From assembly GCA_009919365.1 (NCBI GenBank), contig RGBZ01000051.1:1-5965 (forward strand): 5,965 nt of DNA, read 5' to 3'. The DNA comes from a bacterium (GTDB taxonomy: Bacteria > Chloroflexota > Limnocylindria > Limnocylindrales > Limnocylindraceae). Below the pieces are notes generated by a model. It made no database searches. It was not told the DNA's origin and saw only the letters and a list, made by a program, of their open reading frames with translations. The position numbers were made by a program, and so were the translations under genes. The number at the start of each line of letters is the position of its first letter. The stretch's first letter is position 1. Positions 1 through 5,423 of this stretch are shown here, one piece after another.

Positions 1-279
1 ATCAGCAGCATCGCAGTGGTCGCACTGGTCTGGTACCCGAACTGGTCGGCGTTGCCACTCCCCGCTGGCATCCACAATTGGTATCAGGGAGTGCTCCCAA
101 CATGGACATGGCCGTTCCAGTTCGGTGTCACCCTTGAAAGCCCAGCTGAGAGCACGCTCGTCAGCAGCGCGACGCTCGTCGTCGGCGTACTACTCCTCTG
201 CGCCGTCGCCGCCGGCGCTTATGGTGTGAGCAGATTCAGCACCGCCACCCGCCGAAAGTTCGACGAGGATCGCGCGTAG
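1..279 (+). CDS. C-terminal end of a multi-pass membrane protein, possibly a PMT-type glycosyltransferase (partial)
   Basis: The frame is open from the first base of the window to a TAG at 277-279, so the 92 visible residues are taken as the C-terminus of a gene that starts upstream. It opens with a hydrophobic stretch (ISSIAVVALVWY). Next comes an aromatic, proline-rich loop (YPNWSALPLP, then NWYQGVLPTWTWPF). A second membrane helix follows (roughly residues 58-77, LVVGVLLLCAVAAGAYG), and the tail is short and basic (TATRRKFDEDRA). The loop resembles the C-terminal part of phospholipid-carrier-dependent mannosyltransferases (PMT/GT39-like), which often read Y/F-P-x-W-T-A-x-P-x-P before a W-rich segment. 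That match is from memory and covers little sequence, so the family is tentative. The membrane nature is much firmer. The last 90 bp overlap the end of the convergent cupin gene. A GTG at 16 could be a start but would give an 87-residue orphan; a truncated longer gene is more likely. Confidence 0.6.
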   Translation: MSSIAVVALVWYPNWSALPLPAGIHNWYQGVLPTWTWPFQFGVTLESPAESTLVSSATLVVGVLLLCAVAAGAYGVSRFSTATRRKFDEDRA

Positions 280-570
280 CGGCAACTCGCGTGCAGCGAC
301 GCTGTACGGCGTCAGTCGTTCAAGGTGGAGTGACTCCCCAGCGGCAAGGTGCATCGGGGTGTCGTTCGCGGTAACCCAGCCGCCACCCTCAATCACCACC
401 AGCACAACATCACCGGCGCTCCGTAGTGGGCCGTAGGTGCCGCCTGGCGTCACCGTAAACTCGGTGATCTGCGCGACGTTGTTCGAGAAGATGGCACCAC
501 TGAGCACACCACTTGAGCCCGCCGCGCGGTCGGCACGCCGGTGTCCAGGACCGAACCGGCGAATGTTCAT
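190..570 (-). CDS. Small cupin-fold protein lacking the usual metal-binding residues
   Basis: A protein of 126 residues, read from an ATG at 570 to a TAG at 190-192. A purine-rich GAGAGAG just upstream can serve as a weak ribosome binding site. An in-frame GTG at 597 would add nine residues but lies inside a palindrome, so the ATG is preferred. Residues about 37-105 look like a single conserved beta-barrel domain: TVTPGGTYGPLRSAGDVV, then VVIEGGGWVTAND, then HLAAGESLHLERLTPYSVAA, then LRAILVELS. This follows the order of a cupin (motif 1, a Gly-rich turn, 'xLxAGDxxxxxxxxPH'). The normal motif-1 HxH and Glu are missing (YGPLRSAGD), and the motif-2 His is Tyr89. Metal-dependent enzyme activity is therefore unlikely; a sugar- or ligand-binding role, or a structural one, is possible. 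No substrate can be named. It is the second gene of a probable minus-strand pair, 36 bp after the membrane protein gene, and its last 30 codons overlap the convergent upstream gene. Confidence 0.72.
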   Translation of the reverse strand: MNIRRFGPGHRRADRAAGSSGVLSGAIFSNNVAQITEFTVTPGGTYGPLRSAGDVVLVVIEGGGWVTANDTPMHLAAGESLHLERLTPYSVAARELPLRAILVELSAGGGAESAHTISAGGDGAEE

Positions 571-581
571 GCTCTCTCGCA

Positions 582-597
582 GTGCGCAGCTGCGCAC
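582..597. repeat. Perfect 16-bp palindrome between two minus-strand genes
   Basis: GTGCGCAGCTGCGCAC equals its own reverse complement over all 16 bases, and the symmetry ends at the next base on each side (A/A). It lies in the 36-bp gap between the stop of the membrane protein gene (607) and the cupin start (570), 11 bp before that start. It could be a binding site for a dimeric regulator, or an RNA hairpin that tunes translation of the second gene. No T-run follows in the direction of transcription, so it is not a standard intrinsic terminator. Confidence 0.6.
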
Positions 598-606
598 ATC
601 AAAGAG

Positions 607-1020
607 CTACCCGCGCCGATTTGCAGGACGGATGGTTGCCTCGACGCCGTCGGCAACCTGGCGCCGCGTACGCAAGAGTTCTGCGTGCTGCGCCTCGGCG
701 GCAAGGAGTGGCGGGAAGCGCTTCGTGACGGTGTCGCGCAGCGCAAGGAGCCCAACAAGCGTGGTCGCAATAGGGAAGAGGCCGTACCACTGGAATGCGG
801 CGTAGACCAGGTTCATGCCGAAGGTGCCGAGGCTGATCCAGAGGATGTACTCCCATTCGTCGCCGATCACGCCACGCCCGCGGTCTCCGCGTGTTGAAAT
901 CGCATACACAGCGATCGTTGCGAGAAAGAGCACGAGATTGGCGATCCAGAACGGGGTGTAGAAGGTTCCAAGATCGGCATTTAAGACGGTGAAGAGGTAC
1001 TCCCAAGGCCAACGAAACAT
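607..1020 (-). CDS. Small integral membrane protein of unknown function, three predicted helices
   Basis: A protein of 137 residues. The ATG at 1018-1020 is chosen because GAGGA (complement of 1025-1029) lies 4 nt upstream, and because the protein then starts with a compact aromatic segment, MFRWPWEYLF. The frame stays open upstream to about 1359, but that part reads as low-complexity antisense of purH. Hydrophobic segments lie at about residues 24-42 (FWIANLVLFLATIAVYAIS), 58-78 (YILWISLGTFGMNLVYAAFQW) and 82-96 (FPIATTLVGLLALRD). The loop between the first two is charged (STRGDRGRGVIGDEWE). A basic cytoplasmic-type tail of about 40 residues follows (LRTRRQVADG, RPANRRG). I do not recognise the family. 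There is no signal peptide and there are no catalytic motifs. It is the first gene of a probable two-gene unit with the cupin protein and is transcribed divergently from purH. Confidence 0.75.
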   Translation of the reverse strand: MFRWPWEYLFTVLNADLGTFYTPFWIANLVLFLATIAVYAISTRGDRGRGVIGDEWEYILWISLGTFGMNLVYAAFQWYGLFPIATTLVGLLALRDTVTKRFPPLLAAEAQHAELLRTRRQVADGVEATIRPANRRG

Positions 1021-1102
1021 CTTGTCCTCACTCGCTACGTTTCGGTTCACCCAGCACAACAGCGTGCGGGTTTGTGTGAGCGAGTATGCCACCATCAGCA
1101 GC
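1021..1102. promoter_or_regulatory. Divergent intergenic region between membrane protein gene and purH
   Basis: These 82 bp lie between two outward-facing genes and should contain both promoters. On the minus side a GAGGA ribosome binding site (1025-1029) sits 4 nt from the membrane protein ATG. On the plus side no Shine-Dalgarno-like sequence lies near the purH ATG. I could not identify a convincing -35/-10 pair for either direction, so the region is listed by position only. Confidence 0.4.
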
Positions 1103-2485
1103 ATGCGCGTCCTTCTGCTGATCTCCCCAGATAGCCCCGCCCTCGCAGGGTTAGCACCGATCCTTGCCACCCTGATCGCTCGCGGCGCCACGATCGAAGC
1201 CGGCTCAGCCGCGCCACGGTTACGGGCGGAGGCCATCTCGGTCACCGAGCATGCCGACGCGGCGGAGCTGGAACAGGCGGCCGCAAGCCTTACGAGCACC
1301 GACCTCCTTATCGCCCCTGGGGGAGCCGATGCGTCACCAGCCGCAATCGTCGCAATCACACGAGCCCTTCTTGCCGCGGAGGGGGGACCCCTTATCGTCG
1401 TGGACCCAACCGCGATCGGCGACCTCCTGAGTGATTTGGGATCTACGAGAAGCCTCGATGCGCTGCGAAGCGAACTTCAACGATCGGCGGCACTCGCCGT
1501 TGCAGCCCATGTCGCGCCGCTTGTGCGCGACAGTGCGAGCGCGATGCCAGCGCGTGATGTGATCGTGCTTGAGCGCATTCGCACCTTCGGTCATGGCGAG
1601 AATCAACATCAAGCTGCTGCGGCGTACCGCCGAGTGCTCGCCACCGATGCTGGCATCTTGGGGGCTCGCGTACTGCAAGGGCAAGAGCCCAGCCTCAACG
1701 ATCTCCTTGATCTTGACGCTGGCGCACAACTTGTCGCCGATCTACCAACCCCAAGCGTCGCCCTTATCCGTCACACGGACCCAATCGGCGTCGCAACCGC
1801 CGAAACAGCGCTCGGCGCACTAACTCGTGCGATCGAAACAGATGCAGCAGCGAGCTCAGGTTCAACCATTGTACTCAACGTTCCAATTGATCGCGCCGTC
1901 GCTATCGTAGTCGCAGCGGGTTCATTTGAATCGGTGCTCGCGCCAGCACTCGCTGATGATGGTGCGGCAGAGGCGTTACGCACACGACCAGATCTGACAG
2001 TCGTGATTGACTCCTCGCGACGAACAACCGAATTTGACATGATCAGCGTCAGCGGCGCGGTGCTCCTACAAACAGCAGACACTGGAAACATTGATCGGTC
2101 ACAGCTTCGCGTTGTGACCGAACGCCGCCCAACGCTCGATGAGCTTACCGACCTGCTCTTCTCATGGCGAGTTGTTCGGCACATACGATCGAATGCCATC
2201 GTGGTGGCGCGCGGCGCCGCAACACTCGGCATCGGTGCGGCACAGGTAAATCGCCGCGTTGCCGTTGACATCGCGCTAAACCAGGCCGGCGAGCGTGCGC
2301 GTGGCGCGGTGATGGCCAGCGATGCGTACTTTCCATTCGCCGAAGGGATTGCTGCAGCGGCCGCAGCGGGGATCACGGCAATCGTTCAGCCCGGCGGCTC
2401 ACGTCGTGACGCAGCGGCAATCGAGATCGCCGATCGTCACGGCATTACGATGGTCTTTACTGGGCGGCGACACTACCGCCGCTAG
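1103..2485 (+). CDS. purH: Divergent PurH: AICAR transformylase domain with a degenerate IMP cyclohydrolase domain
   Basis: PurH normally catalyses the last two steps of IMP synthesis: formyl transfer from 10-formyl-THF to AICAR, then ring closure. This protein has 460 residues; typical PurH has about 510-530. The C-terminal transformylase half is clear: GHGENQHQ (165-170 region), LQGQEPSLNDLLDLDAG, RHTDPIGVA (R223, H224), STIVLNVPIDRA, RSNAIVVA (N364), LGIGAAQ (375-381), ASDAYFPF, QPGGS (429-433) and FTGRRHYRR at the end (H457). The N-terminal half is weak. VLLLISPDS and LRAEAISVTEHAD align with PurH, but the K-T-L-H-P, N-L-Y-P-F and I-D-I-G-G-P motifs are absent, and the domain is about 40 residues short. 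The transformylase KHxNPCG motif has K→R, N→D and C→I. The ATG at 1103 matches the usual PurH start; in-frame GTGs at 1064 and 1076 remain possible, and none has a good ribosome binding site. Function may be transformylase only, or altered. Confidence 0.88.
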   Translation: MRVLLLISPDSPALAGLAPILATLIARGATIEAGSAAPRLRAEAISVTEHADAAELEQAAASLTSTDLLIAPGGADASPAAIVAITRALLAAEGGPLIVVDPTAIGDLLSDLGSTRSLDALRSELQRSAALAVAAHVAPLVRDSASAMPARDVIVLERIRTFGHGENQHQAAAAYRRVLATDAGILGARVLQGQEPSLNDLLDLDAGAQLVADLPTPSVALIRHTDPIGVATAETALGALTRAIETDAAASSGSTIVLNVPIDRAVAIVVAAGSFESVLAPALADDGAAEALRTRPDLTVVIDSSRRTTEFDMISVSGAVLLQTADTGNIDRSQLRVVTERRPTLDELTDLLFSWRVVRHIRSNAIVVARGAATLGIGAAQVNRRVAVDIALNQAGERARGAVMASDAYFPFAEGIAAAAAAGITAIVQPGGSRRDAAAIEIADRHGITMVFTGRRHYRR

Positions 2486-2489
2486 TTCG

Positions 2490-3080
2490 CTAAACCCAAC
2501 GCAACGCCGACGGATCCCACGCGCCGACACAGAGCGCCGCAGCGTCTCCCTCAATACGTCGCTGAACATCGCGAAGCTCATGTGCAGTTCCGCTCCATCC
2601 CGGCGCCTTCAGCGCAGGAGAGATGTCGGCGAGTGGAGCCAAGACGAATAGTCGTTCCGTTGCGGCTGGATGCGGGACGACCAGTGGTCGATCTGCATCT
2701 GCGCCATCGGGCTCCGTACCGCGCGGACGTGGATGCACGACCGCGATCTCTTCCATTGCAATGATGTCGATGTCGAGACGACGCGGGCCGAACCGCACTG
2801 TCGGCACGCGGCCGAAGAGCCGCTCTAGCTCTTTGATTCGCGTAAGCACTTCGACCGCTGCAGCAGCTGGTTCCTCGGGAAGTGTGGCGCGCATCCGAAG
2901 CGCAGCGTTGAAGAACTCCGGTTGATCAACGAGACCGACCGGTGTGGTGCGATAGAGCGGTGAGACCTGCTCAAGGCTCCAACCCGGAATGTGTGCAAGG
3001 GCGACCACCGCTTCGGCAAGGGTCGCAACAGGGTCGTCGAGGTTGGCACCGATCCCTAGGTGTAGGACGAGCTCACGCAT
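2490..3080 (-). CDS. folK: 2-amino-4-hydroxy-6-hydroxymethyldihydropteridine pyrophosphokinase (HPPK)
   Basis: HPPK transfers pyrophosphate from ATP to 6-hydroxymethyl-7,8-dihydropterin, giving the substrate for dihydropteroate synthase in cytoplasmic folate synthesis. The family motifs appear in order over 196 residues: HLGIGANLDDP (7-17; family LGSNLGD), SPLYRTTPVGLVDQPEFFNAAL (40-61; the pterin-binding region), and GRVPTVRFGPRRLDIDII (90-107). That last block contains the R..R-[WF]-G-P-R-x-L-D-x-D signature, with Asp103 and Asp105 as the expected magnesium ligands. LVVPHPAATERLFVLAPLADISP (133-155) follows. The protein is longer than the ~160-residue E. coli enzyme because of a polar Pro/Gly/Asp-rich insertion (about 116-131) and a C-terminal extension of about 35 residues. 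The ATG at 3078-3080 fits the family start exactly; no Shine-Dalgarno is visible, but a TANNNT hexamer lies 7 nt upstream. The gene converges on purH with 4 bp between stops and diverges from the methyltransferase gene. Confidence 0.93.
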   Translation of the reverse strand: MRELVLHLGIGANLDDPVATLAEAVVALAHIPGWSLEQVSPLYRTTPVGLVDQPEFFNAALRMRATLPEEPAAAAVEVLTRIKELERLFGRVPTVRFGPRRLDIDIIAMEEIAVVHPRPRGTEPDGADADRPLVVPHPAATERLFVLAPLADISPALKAPGWSGTAHELRDVQRRIEGDAAALCVGAWDPSALRWV

Positions 3081-3114
3081 GTGCCCGACGGTAGCGCCGC
3101 GTAGGATCTACTGC
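3081..3114. promoter_or_regulatory. Compact 34-bp divergent promoter region, possibly for leaderless transcripts
   Basis: This gap separates the folK start (minus) from the methyltransferase start (plus). On the plus strand TAGGAT (3102-3107) is followed by exactly 7 nt and the ATG at 3115. On the minus strand TACCGT (complement of 3088-3093) is followed by exactly 7 nt and the folK ATG. A -10-like TANNNT hexamer about 7 nt before a start codon is the known signature of leaderless transcription in some bacterial groups. The plus-strand hexamer also contains AGGA, which could instead act as a Shine-Dalgarno sequence. No good -35 elements were recognised, and if both promoters are real their upstream parts must overlap. 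Confidence 0.4.
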
Positions 3115-4296
3115 ATGGAAGAGGTAGAGCGTCTCATTCGCGACGAGGTTCAACGTGAGGGTTCGGTCAGCTTTGCGCGGTTTATGGAGCGGGCCCTGCT
3201 AGAGCCAGGGCTCGGCTACTACGCCACGGCCCAACGCCGAGCGGGTCGCAGCGGCGACTTCATGACCGCGCCGGAACTGCACCCCATCCTTGGCGCCGCC
3301 ATCGCACGGCTCGCCGCCGAGACCTGGGAGCGCCTCGGCCGCCCGACTCCGTTCCGTTGGCGTGAGTACGGAGCCGGCGAGGGAACCCTGCTCTTGGCGG
3401 CGCTTGACTACCTCGCTCGCGAGGAACACCCGCTTCTCGGTGCGCTTGAGGTCTCAGTGAGTGAGGCGAACCCAAATCGCCTCGCCGATCTGACCGCTGC
3501 ACTGACGGCGCTTGCGGGCGGGGGGCCACCTCTCGTCTCGGCAGGTGGCGCGACGGCCGCAGGGATCATCGTCGCCAACGAGTTCGCTGACGCCCTCCCC
3601 TTTCATATCGTGGTCGGCCGCCCCACAGCTCCAGGCGGAATCGCCGAGCGCCGGGTCACCGTGGACTCTGTAACAAATGTCCTCACGTGGGTAGAGGAGG
3701 CGTTGGACCCAGAGGTCGTCGATCGACTTGCCCCCCTCATGGTCGACTGGTCACCTCTCGTCGAAGGGCAGCTTGCTGAGATCTCGCCTGCGACAGCGGA
3801 GTGGGCCGCCACGCTCGGGGCTGAACTCACCGAGGGGGTCGTCCTCGTGCTTGATTACGGTCGTGAGGGGGTCGCCCTGCGCGACCCCGCCACCCGCATG
3901 GCCGGCACCGCCCTCGCATATCAGGGGCACCGGGCCACCACCGACCTCCTCAGCGAGCCAGGGAGTCGCGATCTCACCGCCCATGTGGACCTCACGCTCC
4001 TGCGGGCGGCGGCGACGGCGGGCGGACTTCGTCATGTGGCGAGCACGAATCAGGCGAGATTTCTCGCAACCGCGGGGATCGATGGCGAGGTTGCCCGAAC
4101 GCGCACAGGGCCAGCGGCAACCCTCGAGGCGGCGATCGCGCTGCGGGCCGCACTCGCTCAACTGATGGACCCCCGCCGCATGGGCGGATTCGCCGTTGAG
4201 CTCTTTGTGGCGGGGAGTTCTCCGCGGGCAAATGCGCTCGCCGACCCCGCCTCGCCACTCCCTGGAACGGCGGCTCCGAATCGCCCCCTCGTCTAG
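3115..4296 (+). CDS. SAM-dependent methyltransferase of the MidA/NDUFAF7 family (formerly DUF185)
   Basis: A protein of 393 residues with the full family pattern. The N-terminal part reads VSFARFMERALLEPGLGYY, then SGDFMTAPELHPILG (residues about 46-60). The SAM-binding site follows as E84-Y-G-A-G-E-G90, after which comes an acidic strand end (VSEANPNRL). The family hallmark NEFADALP lies at 155-162, and VLDYGREG at 245-252 (D247-Y-G249). Then come GTALAYQGHRATTDLL, the DLTAHVDLTLL segment, and a C-terminal MGGFAVELFV. NDUFAF7, the human mitochondrial member, methylates an arginine of the complex I subunit NDUFS2 (the NuoD homologue) during assembly; the bacterial members are less studied. 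Here the gene lies 72 bp upstream of nuoA on the same strand, which supports a complex I role by inference. The ATG at 3115 aligns with the family start; the frame runs further upstream only as antisense of folK. The last 25 residues or so are Pro/Ala-rich and look disordered. Confidence 0.9.
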   Translation: MEEVERLIRDEVQREGSVSFARFMERALLEPGLGYYATAQRRAGRSGDFMTAPELHPILGAAIARLAAETWERLGRPTPFRWREYGAGEGTLLLAALDYLAREEHPLLGALEVSVSEANPNRLADLTAALTALAGGGPPLVSAGGATAAGIIVANEFADALPFHIVVGRPTAPGGIAERRVTVDSVTNVLTWVEEALDPEVVDRLAPLMVDWSPLVEGQLAEISPATAEWAATLGAELTEGVVLVLDYGREGVALRDPATRMAGTALAYQGHRATTDLLSEPGSRDLTAHVDLTLLRAAATAGGLRHVASTNQARFLATAGIDGEVARTRTGPAATLEAAIALRAALAQLMDPRRMGGFAVELFVAGSSPRANALADPASPLPGTAAPNRPLV

Positions 4297-4299
4297 AAT
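4294..4299 (+). promoter_or_regulatory. Possible -10 element (TAGAAT) for the nuo operon
   Basis: TAGAAT matches the sigma-70 -10 consensus TATAAT at five of six positions and overlaps the stop codon of the methyltransferase gene. Transcription would begin near 4306 and give a leader of about 60 nt before nuoA. No -35-like sequence lies 16-18 bp upstream, so this is weak. Readthrough from the methyltransferase gene is an equally good explanation for nuo transcription. Confidence 0.27.
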
Positions 4300-4357
4300 C
4301 CGAGCGTAACCACCCGAGCCCCCGCTACGGGGTACGCGCCGGGTTGATGGATCGAAC

Positions 4358-4364
4358 GGGGGAG
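4358..4364 (+). promoter_or_regulatory. Strong ribosome binding site of nuoA
   Basis: GGGGGAG lies 4 nt before the nuoA ATG (4369). It is the clearest Shine-Dalgarno sequence in the window. It fixes the nuoA start and contrasts with purH and folK, which have none. Confidence 0.7.
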
Positions 4365-4368
4365 TTTC

Positions 4369-4725
4369 ATGACAGGACTCTGGTACGTCCTCGGTTTCGC
4401 AGCCGCAGGCGCCGCCTTCGTCTTTCTGACCATCGGCCTCGCCTGGCTGATCTCCCACCGTACGCGCGGAAGCCGCGGCAAGCAGGTCCCCTACGAGTCG
4501 GGCATCGACACGTACGGCGACACGCACGGACGCTTCGGCCTCTCCTTCTATCTCTACGCACTCCTCTTCGTCGCCTTCGACGTTGAGATCGTCTTCATCT
4601 ACATCTGGGCGCTGAACTTCAAGGTGCTCTTGATGGACGGCCTGATCTCCATGGCGATCTTCATCGGCGTATTGCTTGTTGGTCTTGCCTACGCGTGGCG
4701 CAAGGGGGTCCTGGCATGGCGATAA
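4369..4725 (+). CDS. nuoA: NADH:quinone oxidoreductase subunit A (NuoA)
   Basis: NuoA (ND3 homologue) is a small membrane subunit at the junction of the peripheral and membrane arms of complex I, near the quinone site. The protein has 118 residues, a normal length. Membrane helices are seen at about 5-29, 60-82 and 88-109. The long loop between helices 1 and 2 carries the conserved [16 protein letters not shown] (41-56). Helix 2 holds the signature [17 protein letters not shown] (60-76), including F70-D71-V72-E73, whose acidic residues are conserved in the family. The segment after helix 2 reads FIYIWAL, where many homologues have a Pro-Trp pair; this is a small deviation. The start is fixed by GGGGGAG at 4358-4364. 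The gene overlaps nuoB by 10 bp, which points to translational coupling, and it opens the nuo operon. Confidence 0.96.
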   Translation: MTGLWYVLGFAAAGAAFVFLTIGLAWLISHRTRGSRGKQVPYESGIDTYGDTHGRFGLSFYLYALLFVAFDVEIVFIYIWALNFKVLLMDGLISMAIFIGVLLVGLAYAWRKGVLAWR

Positions 4726-5423
4726 CGCGCGACCCAAAGTTCAGCAACCTGCCTGAAGTCCAGCCAGACGGCAGCATTCAGTCGCCGACAACCGTCGGCA
4801 ATACGCTCTGGAGCACCGATGACCCCCGCGCCTACGGTGGGCTACCGCTTGAGGCGCACCCGAACCTTGAGCTCGCGCGCTACGACGCAACCGGCGACGG
4901 CCGCGTCGATGATGCGCGGTGGGGTGGCGCACTCTCTGCTATTCCAACGAAGGCCGACGTGGTGCTCGACTTGATTCGCGCCAACAGCTTGTGGCCGCTG
5001 CTCTCCGGTCTCGCCTGCTGCGCCATCGAGATGATGTCGACGGCAACACCAAAGAACGACATTGACCGCTGGGGCATGTTCCCGTTCCGCGCTAGCCCGC
5101 GTCAGGCTGACGTGCTGATCGTTGCGGGAACACTCACTACTAAGATGGCTGAACCACTGATTCGTCTGTGGGAGCAGATGCCTGAACCGAAGTGGGTCGT
5201 TGCAATGGGCGACTGCACCTGCTCTGGTGGCCGCTACAAGCGCAGCTACTCCGTGGTGCAAGGGATCGATCGCGTGATGCCTGTCGACGTGTACATCCCT
5301 GGTTGCCCACCGCGACCAGAGGGATTGATCTACGGGATGATGAAGTTGCAGCAGTTGGTGAAAGATCGCCGCGGCCACTGGCCAGAGCGTGCGATCGGTC
5401 CAACCGTTCCGAAGGGGATCTAA
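4716..5423 (+). CDS. nuoB: NADH:quinone oxidoreductase subunit B (NuoB) with a long N-terminal extension
   Basis: NuoB (PSST/Nqo6 homologue) binds the 4Fe-4S cluster N2, which passes electrons to quinone. The core runs from about residue 80 to 217: [17 protein letters not shown] (C101, C102), [43 protein letters not shown] (C167), [28 protein letters not shown] (C197). The four expected ligands have the family spacing (64 residues between C102 and C167, 29 between C167 and C197). Two features are unusual. An extra cysteine (C169) makes a C-x-C where homologues usually read C-A-x-S. About 80 residues precede the core, more than in typical NuoB, and include [12 protein letters not shown] (57-68), which resembles an EF-hand or dockerin calcium loop. 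The ATG at 4716 is preferred: GGGGG at 4704-4708 lies 7 nt upstream. An in-frame GTG at 4695 is less likely. The protein has 235 residues and its start lies inside nuoA. Confidence 0.96.
   Translation: MAITRDPKFSNLPEVQPDGSIQSPTTVGNTLWSTDDPRAYGGLPLEAHPNLELARYDATGDGRVDDARWGGALSAIPTKADVVLDLIRANSLWPLLSGLACCAIEMMSTATPKNDIDRWGMFPFRASPRQADVLIVAGTLTTKMAEPLIRLWEQMPEPKWVVAMGDCTCSGGRYKRSYSVVQGIDRVMPVDVYIPGCPPRPEGLIYGMMKLQQLVKDRRGHWPERAIGPTVPKGI

Noticed and set aside
1021..1359. Upstream extension of the small membrane protein frame
   Set aside because: It is antisense to purH and low complexity; a ribosome binding site sits right before the ATG at 1020.
1200..1400. A frameshift or deletion error explaining the missing PurH motifs
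   Set aside because: The frame is continuous, conserved landmarks lie on both sides in the same frame, and I saw no K-T-L-H-P-like sequence in other frames. An in-frame assembly deletion cannot be fully excluded.
1771..2376. Minus-strand open frame of about 200 codons inside purH
   Set aside because: It is Ser/Ala/Arg-rich low complexity, antisense to the well-conserved transformylase half of purH, with no recognisable motif.
2989..3114. Upstream extension of the methyltransferase frame by 42 codons
   Set aside because: The extension is antisense to the conserved folK N-terminus and reads as Arg/Ser-rich noise; the ATG at 3115 fits the family start.
4320..4332. Small hairpin CCCCG-CTA-CGGGG between the methyltransferase gene and nuoA, considered as a terminator
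   Set aside because: The stem is only 5 bp and no T-run follows, so it does not meet the pattern of an intrinsic terminator; readthrough into nuo is more likely.
3751..4737. A long minus-strand open frame (328 codons) antisense to the methyltransferase gene and nuoA
   Set aside because: It covers two clearly recognised genes on the other strand, has no domain-like pattern, and its composition (Arg/Gly/Glu-rich) is typical of antisense frames in GC-rich coding DNA.
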